A stretch of 64,000 nt of DNA from Ornithinibacillus halotolerans (GCF_014637405.1 NZ_BMEY01000001.1:124001-188000); one strand, 5' to 3'; positions 36,904 to 46,484 are shown, numbered from the stretch's first letter. Made by a program: numbers and translations. Notes: generated by a model from the letters alone, not told the origin.

Positions 36904-38196
36904 GTGAAAACAACGATCGCACAAGTGTCGAAACACGAGGGAGAAAAAGTAACCATTGGAGCTTGGCTTGCTAACAAACGCTCTAGTGGTAAAATTGCAT
37001 TTTTACAATTACGAGACGGTTCAGGATTTATGCAAGCAGTAGTTGCAAAAAGTGATGTAAGTGAAGAAGTTTTCCAAACGGCAAAAAACATGAGCCAAGA
37101 AACATCTATGTACATTACTGGTACAATTGTCGAGGATACTCGTTCCCCTCTAGGTTATGAAATGCATGTAACAGATTTAGAAGTTATCCATGAAGCAGTG
37201 GATTATCCTATCACACCAAAAGAACATGGAACAGAATTTTTAATGGACCATCGTCATCTTTGGTTACGTTCTAAAAAGCAGCATGCAGTAATGAAGGTCA
37301 GAAATGAAATTATTCGTGCTACATATGAATTTTTCAATGACAATGGATTTGTAAAAATTGATCCACCAATCTTAACAGGATCTTCAGCAGAAGGAACAAC
37401 AGAACTATTCCATACAAAATATTTTGATGAAGATGCCTATTTATCACAAAGTGGGCAATTATACTTGGAAGCTGCTGCAATGGCGCTAGGAAAAGTATTT
37501 TCATTCGGCCCAACATTCCGTGCTGAGAAATCAAAAACACGTAGACATTTAATTGAGTTCTGGATGATGGAACCTGAAATGGCTTTTGTGGAACATGATG
37601 AAAGCTTAGAAATTCAAGAAAACTATGTAAGTCATCTCGTTCAATCCGTACTTAAAAACTGTAAATTAGAATTAGATGTTTTAGGTAGAGATACATCAAA
37701 ATTAGAAAAAGTGAAAGCGCCATTCCCACGAGTGACCTATGAAGAAGCAATCGCTTTATTAAAAGAAAAAGGATTTACAGATATCGACTGGGGAGACGAT
37801 TTCGGAGCTCCACACGAAACTGCTATCGCAGAACACTTTGATATGCCAGTATTTATCACTCACTGGCCAAAAGATATAAAAGCATTCTACATGAAACCAG
37901 ATCCAAATAGGGAAGAAGTCGTTCTCTGTGCAGACTTAATTGCTCCAGAAGGTTATGGAGAAATTATTGGAGGTTCACAACGAATTGATGATTTAGATTT
38001 AATGAAACAACGTTATGAGGAACATGGACTAACTGGACCAGCATATAAGTGGTACCTAGAACTTTGTCAATATGGAAGTGTTCCACATTCAGGATTTGGT
38101 CTTGGATTAGAACGTACTGTTGCTTGGTTATCCGGTGTTGAACACGTACGTGAAACAATTCCATTCCCAAGATTGTTAAATCGTTTATATCCTTAA
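36904..38196 (+). CDS. asnS: Asparaginyl-tRNA synthetase
   Basis: Class IIb synthetase charging tRNA-Asn. An N-terminal OB-fold anticodon-binding domain (about 15-100) is followed by the catalytic domain. Motif 2 is [21 protein letters not shown] and motif 3 is [11 protein letters not shown]. The start is GTG 36904, eight bases after GGAGG; an ATG at 36889 lies before that site. The resulting 430 residues equal B. subtilis AsnS. No T-box leader is present upstream. Confidence 0.97.
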   Translation: MKTTIAQVSKHEGEKVTIGAWLANKRSSGKIAFLQLRDGSGFMQAVVAKSDVSEEVFQTAKNMSQETSMYITGTIVEDTRSPLGYEMHVTDLEVIHEAVDYPITPKEHGTEFLMDHRHLWLRSKKQHAVMKVRNEIIRATYEFFNDNGFVKIDPPILTGSSAEGTTELFHTKYFDEDAYLSQSGQLYLEAAAMALGKVFSFGPTFRAEKSKTRRHLIEFWMMEPEMAFVEHDESLEIQENYVSHLVQSVLKNCKLELDVLGRDTSKLEKVKAPFPRVTYEEAIALLKEKGFTDIDWGDDFGAPHETAIAEHFDMPVFITHWPKDIKAFYMKPDPNREEVVLCADLIAPEGYGEIIGGSQRIDDLDLMKQRYEEHGLTGPAYKWYLELCQYGSVPHSGFGLGLERTVAWLSGVEHVRETIPFPRLLNRLYP

Positions 38197-38203
38197 TAAT
38201 AAT

Positions 38204-38240
38204 TAATAGCTGTCTTTGTGAAGACAGCTATTATTTTTAT
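38204..38240 (+). terminator. Terminator after asnS
   Basis: Perfect stem AATAGCTGTCTT/AAGACAGCTATT with a four-base loop and a following T-rich tract. Tandem array B begins about 40 bases further on. Confidence 0.93.
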
Positions 38241-38276
38241 TAGACAGGCTATATAAGCAACTTTGAAAATATAGTA

Positions 38277-38600
38277 CCATTCTATATGACCTTTTTCGTT
38301 GTTTTATTGCCAAAAGGGGACATAGAGCCGTTCTATATGACCTTGATCGTTGTTTTATCATCAAAAGGGGAACATAGAGCCGTTCTATATGACCTTTTTC
38401 ATTATTATATTGCCAAAAGGGGACATAGAGCTGTTCTATATGACCTTCTTCGTTGTTTTATTGCCAAAAGGGAACATAGAGCCGTTCTATATGACCTTGA
38501 TCGTTGTTTTATCATCAAAAGGGGAACATAGAGCCGTTCTATATGACCTTCTTCGTAGTTTTTATTGCAAAAAGGAACATAGACATTCTATATTAACATT
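38277..38600 (+). repeat. Tandem array B: about seven hairpin units of 51-52 bp
   Basis: The asnS-dnaD gap contains about seven units whose TTCTATATGACC word recurs at 38331, 38383, 38434, 38485 and 38537, a spacing of 51 or 52 bases. Each unit reads AAAAGGGGACATAGAGCCG then TTCTATATGACC, forming a bulged hairpin (CATAGA against TCTAT-ATG), followed by a conserved T-rich spacer. Alternate units carry TTGATCGTTGTTTTATCATC rather than TTCTTCGTTGTTTTATTGCC, implying duplication of unit pairs. The frame shifts between units, so apparent reading frames are not genes. Confidence 0.93.
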
Positions 38601-38712
38601 TTCAGTCGAAATCAGAATTAGAGTTGATTCCATTCTTTAGCATTGGAGTACAAAACCCAACTCTTTAGCATTAATTTTAATATCTGCTATACTAGATATG
38701 AGGTGCAACTAC

Positions 38713-39402
38713 ATGAAAAAAACGATAAATTATCAAGAAATTCTACAACATCAAACAACAATCCCTACTCAATTTCTACTTTCCTACAAAAAGCTCGGAT
38801 TAAATGAATCAGAGGCAATGGTTGTATTACAAATATATCGTTCCATTATTCAGGGAAACTTTTTTCCAACATTACAGGAATTGACGGTGATTCTCACGTT
38901 GGACGAAAATGATTGTTCAAAAATATTAAGAAAGTTAATTCAGAAAAACTTATTAAAAATAGAACAAACAAAAAACAGTCAACAACAATTGAGTGAAGCT
39001 TATTCACTAGAACCTTTGTGGGAAAAACTTTTTACTCCTGAGAAGAAACAAGAAGTGGAATCATCTGATGAAGGTACATTATTCATATTATTTGAACAAG
39101 AATTTGGTCGACCATTATCTCCGTTTGAAATTGAGACGATTAGTGTTTGGTTAGATGAGGATCAACTTTCTCCAGCTTTAATTAAAGCAGCACTAAGAGA
39201 AGCAGTCTTAATGGCAAAATTAAACTTTAAGTACATAGATAGAATTCTAAGAGAATGGAAGAAAAAGGGGATACACACTGTCGAGCAAGCAAGAGAAGCT
39301 TCAAAACGATTTCGAGACAATCAAGTGACCAGACAGGCGAACACCCCTACGCAAAAACGTGATACTTCATTTTATTATAATTGGCTAGAGGGAGAAGACT
39401 AA
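38713..39402 (+). CDS. dnaD: DNA replication initiation protein DnaD
   Basis: Helps load the replicative helicase together with DnaA, DnaB and DnaI. The N-terminal winged-helix part (about 1-100) promotes oligomerisation. The C-terminal DnaB_2 domain (about 125-200) has FGRPLSPFEIETISVW and the family YIDRILREWKKKGI motif. ATG 38713 follows GAGGTG; an upstream ATG at 38698 precedes that site. At 229 residues it matches B. subtilis. Its stop overlaps the nth start (TAATG). Confidence 0.95.
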   Translation: MKKTINYQEILQHQTTIPTQFLLSYKKLGLNESEAMVVLQIYRSIIQGNFFPTLQELTVILTLDENDCSKILRKLIQKNLLKIEQTKNSQQQLSEAYSLEPLWEKLFTPEKKQEVESSDEGTLFILFEQEFGRPLSPFEIETISVWLDEDQLSPALIKAALREAVLMAKLNFKYIDRILREWKKKGIHTVEQAREASKRFRDNQVTRQANTPTQKRDTSFYYNWLEGED

Positions 39403-40058
39403 TGTTAAATAAGAAACAAATTCGATTTTGTTTAGATGAGATTGGTAAGATGTTTCCGGATGCTGATTGCGAATTAACACATTCTAATCCATTTGAACTT
39501 GTTATTGCTGTTTTATTATCAGCTCAATGTACAGATGCGCTAGTAAATAAGGTGACAAAAGGTTTATTTGAGAAGTACAAGACACCGGAAGATTATTTAG
39601 CGGTTAGTTTGGAAGAATTACAGCATGATATTCGTTCTATTGGATTATATCGGAATAAAGCTAAAAACATCCAAAAACTATGTAAAGTATTGATTGAAGA
39701 ATATGGTGGGGAAGTACCAAGCAGTAAGGAAGAACTAGTAAAATTAGCAGGAGTGGGGAGAAAGACTGCAAATGTAGTTGCTTCTGTTGCTTTTGGTGAA
39801 CCGGCTATTGCTGTAGATACACATGTGGAACGTGTTTCAAAACGACTTGGTATATGCCGATGGAAAGATTCTGTAATTGAAGTAGAAGAGACATTAATGC
39901 GAAAAATCCCACGAGATGAGTGGAGTGTAACACACCACCGGTTAATTTTCTTTGGGAGATATCATTGCAAAGCAAGAAATCCTAATTGTCCGGAATGTCC
40001 ATTACTTGAAATTTGTCGTGAAGGACAAAAACGAATGAAAAAAAGAGATGCAATATAA
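39402..40058 (+). CDS. nth: Endonuclease III
   Basis: DNA glycosylase/AP lyase for oxidised pyrimidines. The helix-hairpin-helix LAGVGRKTANVVASVAFG contains the catalytic lysine, and the catalytic aspartate follows in AVDTHVERV. The 4Fe-4S ligands have the C-x6-C-x2-C-x5-C pattern near residue 189 (CKARNPNCPECPLLEIC). At 218 residues it is normal. It overlaps dnaD by one base. ypoC, which follows nth in B. subtilis, is absent; a terminator and convergent ponA follow. Confidence 0.97.
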   Translation: MLNKKQIRFCLDEIGKMFPDADCELTHSNPFELVIAVLLSAQCTDALVNKVTKGLFEKYKTPEDYLAVSLEELQHDIRSIGLYRNKAKNIQKLCKVLIEEYGGEVPSSKEELVKLAGVGRKTANVVASVAFGEPAIAVDTHVERVSKRLGICRWKDSVIEVEETLMRKIPRDEWSVTHHRLIFFGRYHCKARNPNCPECPLLEICREGQKRMKKRDAI

Positions 40059-40088
40059 AAGGCTGACCTTGAATGGTCAGCCTTTTAT
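40057..40088. terminator. Bidirectional terminator between nth and ponA
   Basis: AAAAGGCTGACC and GGTCAGCCTTTT form a 12-pair stem with a six-base loop. A and T runs on either side suit both convergent genes. Confidence 0.92.
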
Positions 40089-40089
40089 A

Positions 40090-42777
40090 TTATGATTCTT
40101 CATCCTCACCTGGGTCTGGATCCGCGTTGGTTTCATCGGATTCTTCTTGTGGAATCTCGATTGTTGTTGTAACTGTTTCACTACGTACTCCATTATTGGC
40201 ACCTCTTTGGCCAGTTGCTGTTACATGTATCGTATATACATCACCAGGATTGAAATTACCGCTTATTTCAATTGATTGAGAACGAATAACATCTGTACCA
40301 CCTTGAGGGCCTTCCACTATTACTTCAAATTGAGCTGGGGGACCATTGTATGCCCAAGAAACATCGATTACAGATTGTTCTGCGTTGTAGATTGCAGTCA
40401 AGCCACTGACAGCATTAATTGAAGAATTTTCTTCTTCATTTTCATCCTCGGGCTCATCTTCCTCTTCTTCTTCAACATTAACTGTAACAGTTTTAGGTTC
40501 GCTTCGACTTTCTTCATTCTCTTTATTAAATACAACAACTTGAATTGTATATTCTGCGCCAGGGCTTATTTCGGAGATTTCCATTTCCGTATCCTCTATC
40601 GTAGAGAGTACTTTCATTTCTCCGCCATTTATACTTGCAGATATCTCAAACCCAACTTCATTTTCTGATTCATAATCCCATGTCGCAAGGATGGAGCCTT
40701 TTTCTTCATTATATTTCGCTTTTAAGTTTTTCACTGGATCAATTTGATCATATTTTTCGGATACTTTTTTAGGTTCTGTTCCTTTTACAAATAATTCTCT
40801 TATAATCTCATCTTTTGGCGTGTACTCACTTGGTAGAGCTGCAGGATTTGTACCTTTTTCCACTTCAACTTCAACTACACTATCAGGCTTAACAAAGTCT
40901 GGAGTATCAATATTTTCATGTAGTTTAGTCATTAACTGTTTAAATATTGTATGAGCCATCCATTTTTCTTGATCCATTGTTCGCTTACTTTCGTCATAGC
41001 CGACCCATATTGCAGTTGTATATTTTGTCGTATATCCAGCAATCCAAGAGTCTAATGCACCCTCAACATCTTCTAAGTTTGTAGTTCCTGTTTTAGCTGC
41101 TACTGGTAGACCTGGAATTCGAGCTGGACCACCTGAAGAACCTTGAGCTAAAGCTTGCTTAAGCATATCGGAAACCATATAAGCCGTATAGTCAGACATA
41201 GCAAGTTCAGGTTCACTTGCTAATTCCACCGTCTCATCCGGGAACACTACTTTAGTAACGGCATACGGTTCATAGCGAATACCTTCTTTACCGAATGGTT
41301 GATATGCACTAGCTAATTGTAGCGGGTTCACTTCTGTTTGATGTCCGCCAATTGCATCTGTTAATTGCGGATTACCTAGAGGAAATTCAATCCCCAAGTT
41401 ATTTCCAAACTTTCTCGCATTTTCAGCACCAACTTCTAAAAACAGTTTAACAGTTGGTACATTGAGTGATTCAACGAGTGCATGACGGGCAGTCATCCAA
41501 CCTTGGTATTTTCTATTCCAATTTCGGACCGCTTTTCCTTCAGAACCTGTTATTTCAAATGGTTTATCATCATTAATTTGATGATAAGTTGAGATTTTAT
41601 TGTATTCAATAGCAGGTCCATAGGCAACAATTGGTTTGAATGCGGAGCCTGGTTGACTACCACCTTGTATAGCATAGTTAAATCCATTCTGATAATTCCT
41701 ATCTCCACCAATTGCTCGAATAGCACCTGTTTCTGTATCTAACACAACTAAACCAGCATGTAGGTCTTCGTTAGGGAAGGTGATAGGGTTATTTTCAGAA
41801 TCGGATAATAATAGTTCTACATAGTCTTGGGCATTTTTATCTAATGTTGTATGAATTTCTAACCCATCTGTGTAAATATTGGCACCATCTAGTTTTTCTT
41901 TTACTTCTTTTTCAACTTGCGTGATAAAAGCATCATAAGGTGTAGTTTCGGGACGATTTTCCACTAATAGTGACGTAATGTCTACTTCTAATGCTTCATC
42001 CATTTCTTCTTGTGAGATTTTCTCATGACGCACCATTAACTGTAGAACGGTTTTCATTCTTGCTTTCGTTGCATCCGGGTTATTAAATGGGTTATACGCT
42101 GTTGGACGTTGTGGTAAACCAGCTAGAATAGCCGCTTCCGGTAAAGTTAATTCATGTAAATCCGTTTTCCCAAAATACGTTTCAGCCGCTTTTGCAACTC
42201 CGTAAGCATTCGCCCCATAGAATATTTTGTTTAAGTACATCTCTAGAATTTCATCTTTTTCAAATTCACGTTCTAGTTTTAATGCAAGCCATTGTTCTTG
42301 TACTTTTAATTTTAGTTTTTTCTCATGAGATAAGAAGGATTTCTCAACTAATTGTTGTGTAATCGTACTTGCACCTTCAGAACCAAATCCATTACGAATA
42401 TTACCGATAATTGCTCCACCAATACGTCTAAGATCAATACCAGGATGTTCAAAGAATCTTACATCCTCGGTTGCAGTAACGGCATCAATTAACACTTGTG
42501 GCAGATCATCAATGGTAATTTTTGTACGCTTATATTGACCTAAATCAGCAATCAATTCACCATCTTTATCATACACCTTGGAAGAGAATGGATCTGCCAA
42601 CTGAGATGTATCGATTTCTGGCGCGGTGGCAACATAATAGATAAATAATCCTGCAACACCTATGCCAACTACTATAAATAAAAGTAATGCACTTAATAAT
42701 ATTTTTTTCCATATCGGTTTCTTTTTCGATTTTTTCTGTTGTCTTCTTGCAGTTCGAGACTGACCATTATTTGCCAT
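40090..42777 (-). CDS. ponA: Class A penicillin-binding protein 1 with two C-terminal FN3 domains
   Basis: Bifunctional peptidoglycan synthase. A basic cytoplasmic head (1-24) and one membrane helix (25-50) precede the GT51 glycosyltransferase (about 75-250; catalytic E104 in ATEDVRFFEHPG; STITQQL). The transpeptidase domain has nucleophile S378 in SAFK, SLN at 437-439 and KTG at 562-564. Two fibronectin type III-like domains (about 681-768 and 787-875) are joined by a very acidic linker and end in an acidic tail. The 895 residues include that extended tail. It is cotranscribed with recU. Confidence 0.96.
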   Translation of the reverse strand: MANNGQSRTARRQQKKSKKKPIWKKILLSALLLFIVVGIGVAGLFIYYVATAPEIDTSQLADPFSSKVYDKDGELIADLGQYKRTKITIDDLPQVLIDAVTATEDVRFFEHPGIDLRRIGGAIIGNIRNGFGSEGASTITQQLVEKSFLSHEKKLKLKVQEQWLALKLEREFEKDEILEMYLNKIFYGANAYGVAKAAETYFGKTDLHELTLPEAAILAGLPQRPTAYNPFNNPDATKARMKTVLQLMVRHEKISQEEMDEALEVDITSLLVENRPETTPYDAFITQVEKEVKEKLDGANIYTDGLEIHTTLDKNAQDYVELLLSDSENNPITFPNEDLHAGLVVLDTETGAIRAIGGDRNYQNGFNYAIQGGSQPGSAFKPIVAYGPAIEYNKISTYHQINDDKPFEITGSEGKAVRNWNRKYQGWMTARHALVESLNVPTVKLFLEVGAENARKFGNNLGIEFPLGNPQLTDAIGGHQTEVNPLQLASAYQPFGKEGIRYEPYAVTKVVFPDETVELASEPELAMSDYTAYMVSDMLKQALAQGSSGGPARIPGLPVAAKTGTTNLEDVEGALDSWIAGYTTKYTTAIWVGYDESKRTMDQEKWMAHTIFKQLMTKLHENIDTPDFVKPDSVVEVEVEKGTNPAALPSEYTPKDEIIRELFVKGTEPKKVSEKYDQIDPVKNLKAKYNEEKGSILATWDYESENEVGFEISASINGGEMKVLSTIEDTEMEISEISPGAEYTIQVVVFNKENEESRSEPKTVTVNVEEEEEDEPEDENEEENSSINAVSGLTAIYNAEQSVIDVSWAYNGPPAQFEVIVEGPQGGTDVIRSQSIEISGNFNPGDVYTIHVTATGQRGANNGVRSETVTTTIEIPQEESDETNADPDPGEDEES

Positions 42778-42847
42778 ATCTCACTACCTCCAATCATAAG
42801 AAACTAACTGTTACCAACTTGTTGGATTAATTAGTTCGTTTCTAACT

Positions 42848-43435
42848 CTAATGGTTATTAAAATATAGTTGATCAATAATAGAAAGGTAATCAACTCTTG
42901 TTTGGTACTTAAAGGGAATTAAGTATCCAGTTTGTTTAATTTCTTTATATGGTATTGATTTTCTACCACTCGCTTGCTTTTCATACCAATAGGGAAATAA
43001 TTTCTCTGCTTCTAATAAATATGTTTCATTATGAACAGTAAAACGAATGATAATGAATGCAATACCACCATGTTTAACAATAGATTCCATATGTTTAATT
43101 TGGTGCTCATGGACATTTGCTAAAGGAAAGGAAGTTTTATTCTTCGTTTCTTTTGCTTCAAAATCCAAGTAATAATTACGATATAAGCCATTATAATCGG
43201 TCGTCGAAGCTTGTTTAAAATATGCTTCTGTTATAACTGCTGCACTTCGTTTTGGATAGTTTACTTTAACAATTTGTATTGGTGTCGGTTTTTTGTGGAT
43301 GACTGCTTTATCCACGTCTAAATAATATTGATTTGTTTGGTTAATATCATCTTCAAGTGTCATCCCACGGTTAGAAAATGTTTGGTTTGTCTGATTACTT
43401 AGCGGTTGTGCTTTTTTCCCATTTGGATAATTCAT
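42848..43435 (-). CDS. recU: Holliday junction resolvase RecU
   Basis: Cleaves four-way junctions during recombination and chromosome segregation. The 195-residue protein contains the catalytic endonuclease core: [21 protein letters not shown], with the metal-binding Asp and Glu and a Lys, preceded by VKVNYPKR and [13 protein letters not shown]. The family order recU-ponA on one strand is preserved, with ponA 70 bases downstream. GGGGGG precedes the ATG. In B. subtilis the same operon was first named with ponA as prfA. Confidence 0.95.
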   Translation of the reverse strand: MNYPNGKKAQPLSNQTNQTFSNRGMTLEDDINQTNQYYLDVDKAVIHKKPTPIQIVKVNYPKRSAAVITEAYFKQASTTDYNGLYRNYYLDFEAKETKNKTSFPLANVHEHQIKHMESIVKHGGIAFIIIRFTVHNETYLLEAEKLFPYWYEKQASGRKSIPYKEIKQTGYLIPFKYQTRVDYLSIIDQLYFNNH

Positions 43436-43545
43436 GGGTTTCCCCCCTTAGCATAATCAGTATCATAGCAGAAAAAATAAAAAAGTGTTACTTTTACCTC
43501 AAAAAGTTACTAAATTTATCACAGATTTAAGGTTGGGTTGCCTAA

Positions 43546-44508
43546 GTGAAGAATCTACAACAATACCAAGAATACCTATATTATATAATAAAACAAACAG
43601 AGAAGTATAATATAGACAACATTGCGCGGACGAAAGCTTATCAAGATTTTTACTTTAAACACCCAGAAATACAATGGGCACTAGTTGCAACTGTTGTATC
43701 TAGAAATGCTGGTTGGAATATGACGGATTTAGAATTACCACCATATAAACACATGCTAAATAAGAATGAGCGGCAACAACTATTCATGACTTATGAACGA
43801 GCGAATTGGTTAATCTTTTCAGATGCATATCCGCAATTACTATTATATGAACTATCTAAAAGTGTTCCTATACCTTGGGAAACTTGTTTAAAAGAATTAC
43901 GTGTCTCTTCTTTTATGATTAAGGAATGGAAACATTTTAAGAAGACAAATAATAAAAAACGACTCATGGCTGCTTTAATAATAAATGAACAGAATGTCAT
44001 TCAGCGTCCAGTTATTATGCAACCTTTTTTTAAGCAACATATATTTTTAAGGGCTCCTTATTTACTTCAGAATTATCTCATGTTAAATGCTGTATTACTT
44101 CCGACTTCTAACGGAAATTTATATGGTGAATTTGTACATGGGTTTACCAAAGTGACTAACCGTATCACTCTTGGAAAGAAACTTGCGTCACAAATTTTTC
44201 ACCCTCAAATTCATACTAGTTTAATCGAATTTCTCCTCCAAGTAGAACATACTGGTTCAAGGAGGGATTATGAACAATTATTTTCTATTAACCTTCCGAA
44301 AAGTCCAATGCTACGACTTTTATACCCTATAGTTGATCATCAAGATAATATTCGAAATGATTGGTATAAATTGGGGGGTATAAGAAAGAAATGGTATACT
44401 TGGCAAACTTTTGAAATCAAAGAGGTAGGACAATCATTCTACCAAAAACGAAATCTTCTTTTTGCTTACCATTATGTTAAAAAAGCGTTAAATAAAGTGG
44501 ATGACTAA
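43546..44508 (+). CDS. yppC: DUF2515 protein YppC
   Basis: A 320-residue soluble protein rich in aromatic and basic residues, divergent from recU. Recognisable family stretches are KHPEIQWALVATVVSRNAGWNM at the N-terminal side and LRAPYLLQNYLMLN later. It matches the DUF2515 protein found opposite recU in Bacillus; biochemical function is unknown. It starts at GTG 43546 with only a weak ribosome-binding site (GGTTGG). The last codons form part of the terminator shared with sspM. Confidence 0.82.
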   Translation: MKNLQQYQEYLYYIIKQTEKYNIDNIARTKAYQDFYFKHPEIQWALVATVVSRNAGWNMTDLELPPYKHMLNKNERQQLFMTYERANWLIFSDAYPQLLLYELSKSVPIPWETCLKELRVSSFMIKEWKHFKKTNNKKRLMAALIINEQNVIQRPVIMQPFFKQHIFLRAPYLLQNYLMLNAVLLPTSNGNLYGEFVHGFTKVTNRITLGKKLASQIFHPQIHTSLIEFLLQVEHTGSRRDYEQLFSINLPKSPMLRLLYPIVDHQDNIRNDWYKLGGIRKKWYTWQTFEIKEVGQSFYQKRNLLFAYHYVKKALNKVDD

Positions 44509-44543
44509 AAGAAACAAATTTTCTCTTAGCCATCCACTTTTCT
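44494..44543. terminator. Bidirectional terminator between yppC and sspM
   Basis: AAGTGGATG and CATCCACTT, with CTAA/TTAG just inside, form a long stem overlapping the end of yppC. It can serve both convergent genes. Confidence 0.8.
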
Positions 44544-44546
44544 AAG

Positions 44547-44648
44547 TTATGTTGACGGACGGTTTGGTCCATTTAATTTTTTATCACCTGTTTTGAGTGA
44601 TTTACCATTTAAATTCTCTTTTTGCTTATTTTTTAATTTATCCTTCAT
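44547..44648 (-). CDS. sspM: Small acid-soluble spore protein M
   Basis: A 33-residue, highly basic spore protein on the minus strand: MKDKLKNKQKENLNGK then a segment ending DKKLNGPNRPST. The C-terminal KKLxGPNRPST is the signature of B. subtilis SspM, a minor forespore protein. AAAGGAGG lies seven bases before the ATG. It sits between yppC and the following small genes, as sspM does in B. subtilis. The protein is too short to be picked up by a length-limited search. Expression by forespore sigma-G is expected, but I did not find a convincing promoter. Confidence 0.9.
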   Translation of the reverse strand: MKDKLKNKQKENLNGKSLKTGDKKLNGPNRPST

Positions 44649-44818
44649 TGTAAAACCTCCTTTATATGTTTAGTTTGTCTAATTTCCAATAAAAGATGAG
44701 TAAAAACACTAGTTTTGTATCATCCCTTCTAGTTTTGTCGAACAGGAAGGAGAGAGAGGAAGGGGTGGCGAATTAGTTAATTAACTGATGAAATACGAAT
44801 TTTTTTAGAAGGAGGATC

Positions 44819-45028
44819 ATGATGGGATTACCTAAACTAGTAGAGAGCATAGAATACGGCCTTCCTCGTAAAGATTTTGAAGAAGCGTTGTTAAAGTTAA
44901 GCGATATGGCCCGAATTTCGGAACAAAAATTAATACTAAAAATTGATCACACCGTCCAAGAAAAATATGAGCGCCAATTAAATAAAATCGAATATTTATC
45001 AGAGTATTTAGGTACGATGAAAGTATAA
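44819..45028 (+). CDS. Unrecognised 69-residue protein
   Basis: A soluble, charged, helical protein starting MMGLPKLVESIEYG, with a possible coiled coil in its second half (EKYERQLNKIEYLSEYLG). It has a very good ribosome-binding site (AGAAGGAGG) and its own terminator 20 bases after the stop, which supports a real gene. The position corresponds to the yppD region of B. subtilis, but I cannot confirm similarity. I do not recognise the family. Confidence 0.7.
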   Translation: MMGLPKLVESIEYGLPRKDFEEALLKLSDMARISEQKLILKIDHTVQEKYERQLNKIEYLSEYLGTMKV

Positions 45029-45048
45029 AATTAGAAGCATAATCTCTT

Positions 45049-45078
45049 AAAAACCAAGGAAATTACCTTGGTTTTTTC
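45049..45078 (+). terminator. Terminator after the 69-residue gene
   Basis: AAAACCAAGG/CCTTGGTTTT stem with a six-base loop and following T run. Confidence 0.92.
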
Positions 45079-45203
45079 TATTTTAATTTTTATTGATGTT
45101 GGATAATTATGGTATTATAGAAATAGATAGGACACATTTTACACACTATACTACCAAAATAGTGATAAAATAATGTTAGTACATCCAGAATTGAGGCGTT
45201 ATC

Positions 45204-45563
45204 ATGCAAATAGTCAATTACACGAACCAGTTAAAAATAGAATTAGATCGATTAAAGGAATTATTCAATCAAGGGAATCCACCTACTGATAGAAGAGATA
45301 AAGACTTCTTTGAAATGGTAAAGAATAATACCGACCCAATCTATGAGCTTCTTGCAAAGTGGGAAGAACTTGCATTAAGTATTATTAAAGAGAGCAAGAT
45401 AAGTGTACATCCAAATCAAATTGTATCAACAAGAGAAAATATGGAATTATTATTAATGCATAGTTATTATATTGATGTAAGAAGACGTAGATATATGGAA
45501 TTATATAAATCAGTTCTCTATGTTTTTGACCAATTATTACGAGCAGTAGAGGATATGAATTAA
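45204..45563 (+). CDS. yppE: YppE, DUF1798 family
   Basis: A 119-residue four-helix-bundle-like protein with an N-terminal helix (TNQLKIELDRLKELFNQ) and the conserved YYIDVRRRRYMELYKS near residue 90. I recognise it as YppE/DUF1798 from this pattern and its location. Function is unknown. The ATG follows GAGGCG. It is a single gene between a terminator and cdd. Confidence 0.8.
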   Translation: MQIVNYTNQLKIELDRLKELFNQGNPPTDRRDKDFFEMVKNNTDPIYELLAKWEELALSIIKESKISVHPNQIVSTRENMELLLMHSYYIDVRRRRYMELYKSVLYVFDQLLRAVEDMN

Positions 45564-45644
45564 TTCCATCATTCTTTACATTATCGATACCATTAACTAT
45601 AATTAGCTTCCACACATTACAAGATTAAGGGGAGATGGGTTATT

Positions 45645-46040
45645 ATGAAACATGAGTTGATTGAAAAAGCAAGAGGTATTAGAGAACGTGCTTATGTACC
45701 GTATTCTAATTTTCCTGTAGGTGCAGCACTCTTAACAAAATCCGGGAAAATTTATACAGGATGTAATATAGAAAATGCAGCTTACCCAGTTTCTTTATGT
45801 GCAGAAAGAGTAGCTATCTTTAAAGCGATCTCAGATGGAGAAACGGAATTCGTAGAAATGGCTGTTGCTGCGGACACTGATCGACCAGTACCACCATGTG
45901 GTTCATGTCGACAAGTAATGAGTGAATTCTTTGACGCAGATATGACTGTCCATTTAACGAACTTAGACTCTAACACGATGTCAGTAACGGTAGACGAACT
46001 ACTACCATTCTCATTCCAAAAAACAGACATGGAGAAGTAG
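45645..46040 (+). CDS. cdd: Cytidine deaminase
   Basis: Deaminates cytidine and deoxycytidine to uridines in pyrimidine salvage. This is the small tetrameric Gram-positive type (131 residues). Zinc ligands are C52, C85 and C88 and the catalytic glutamate is E54, in LCAERVA and PPCGSC. GGGGAG precedes the ATG. In B. subtilis cdd lies in another operon (with era), so its location here is different. Confidence 0.97.
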   Translation: MKHELIEKARGIRERAYVPYSNFPVGAALLTKSGKIYTGCNIENAAYPVSLCAERVAIFKAISDGETEFVEMAVAADTDRPVPPCGSCRQVMSEFFDADMTVHLTNLDSNTMSVTVDELLPFSFQKTDMEK

Positions 46041-46054
46041 TACATAAAATAGGA

Positions 46055-46081
46055 GAAGCAGATTGTCCTGCTTCTTGTTTT
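46055..46081 (+). terminator. Terminator after cdd
   Basis: GAAGCAG/CTGCTTC stem with a six-base loop and a long T tract. Confidence 0.88.
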
Positions 46082-46172
46082 TTTGCTATAATAAATAATA
46101 GAGCACGTACATATAGTAAAGTATCTATTTATTAATACAACTATGGATTTAAAAATATGAGAGGTGATAAAC

Positions 46173-46484
46173 ATGCAAGCAAGAGTACAATTAAGCGGAA
46201 AAGATATTCTTGAAAAAGACTTTAAAACAGCTATGCGAGGCTATAACCAAGAAGAAGTAGATGAATTCCTAGATATTGTTATTCAAGATTATGAAGCATT
46301 TGGACAAGAAATTGACCGACTAAAACAAGAAATTGCACGACTTAAAAAATCAAATGAAGGGCAAGCACGTACTAGATCAACAAATGCTGTTCCACATCAA
46401 GTGAATTATGATGTGTTAAAACGTCTATCTAATTTAGAGAAGGCTGTATTTGGTGGAAGCAAGTATGTTAATGCGGATTCTTAA
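46173..46484 (+). CDS. gpsB: Cell division adaptor GpsB
   Basis: DivIVA-like cytoplasmic adaptor that recruits PBP1 (PonA) between septum and side wall. The N-terminal membrane- and PBP-binding domain contains DILEKDFKTAMRGYNQEEVDEFLD (as two helices). It is followed by a coiled coil to about residue 65, and the C-terminal trimerisation helix ends VFGGSKYVN. I start at ATG 46173 after GAGGTG; the GTG at 46164 overlaps that site. The product has 103 residues. Its partner ponA is also in this window. Confidence 0.96.
   Translation: MQARVQLSGKDILEKDFKTAMRGYNQEEVDEFLDIVIQDYEAFGQEIDRLKQEIARLKKSNEGQARTRSTNAVPHQVNYDVLKRLSNLEKAVFGGSKYVNADS

Noticed and set aside
38286-38640. Repeat-rich proteins of 81 and 96 residues in array B
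   Set aside because: They are translations of the 51-52 base hairpin repeat in different frames; the period shifts frame and no ribosome-binding site is present.
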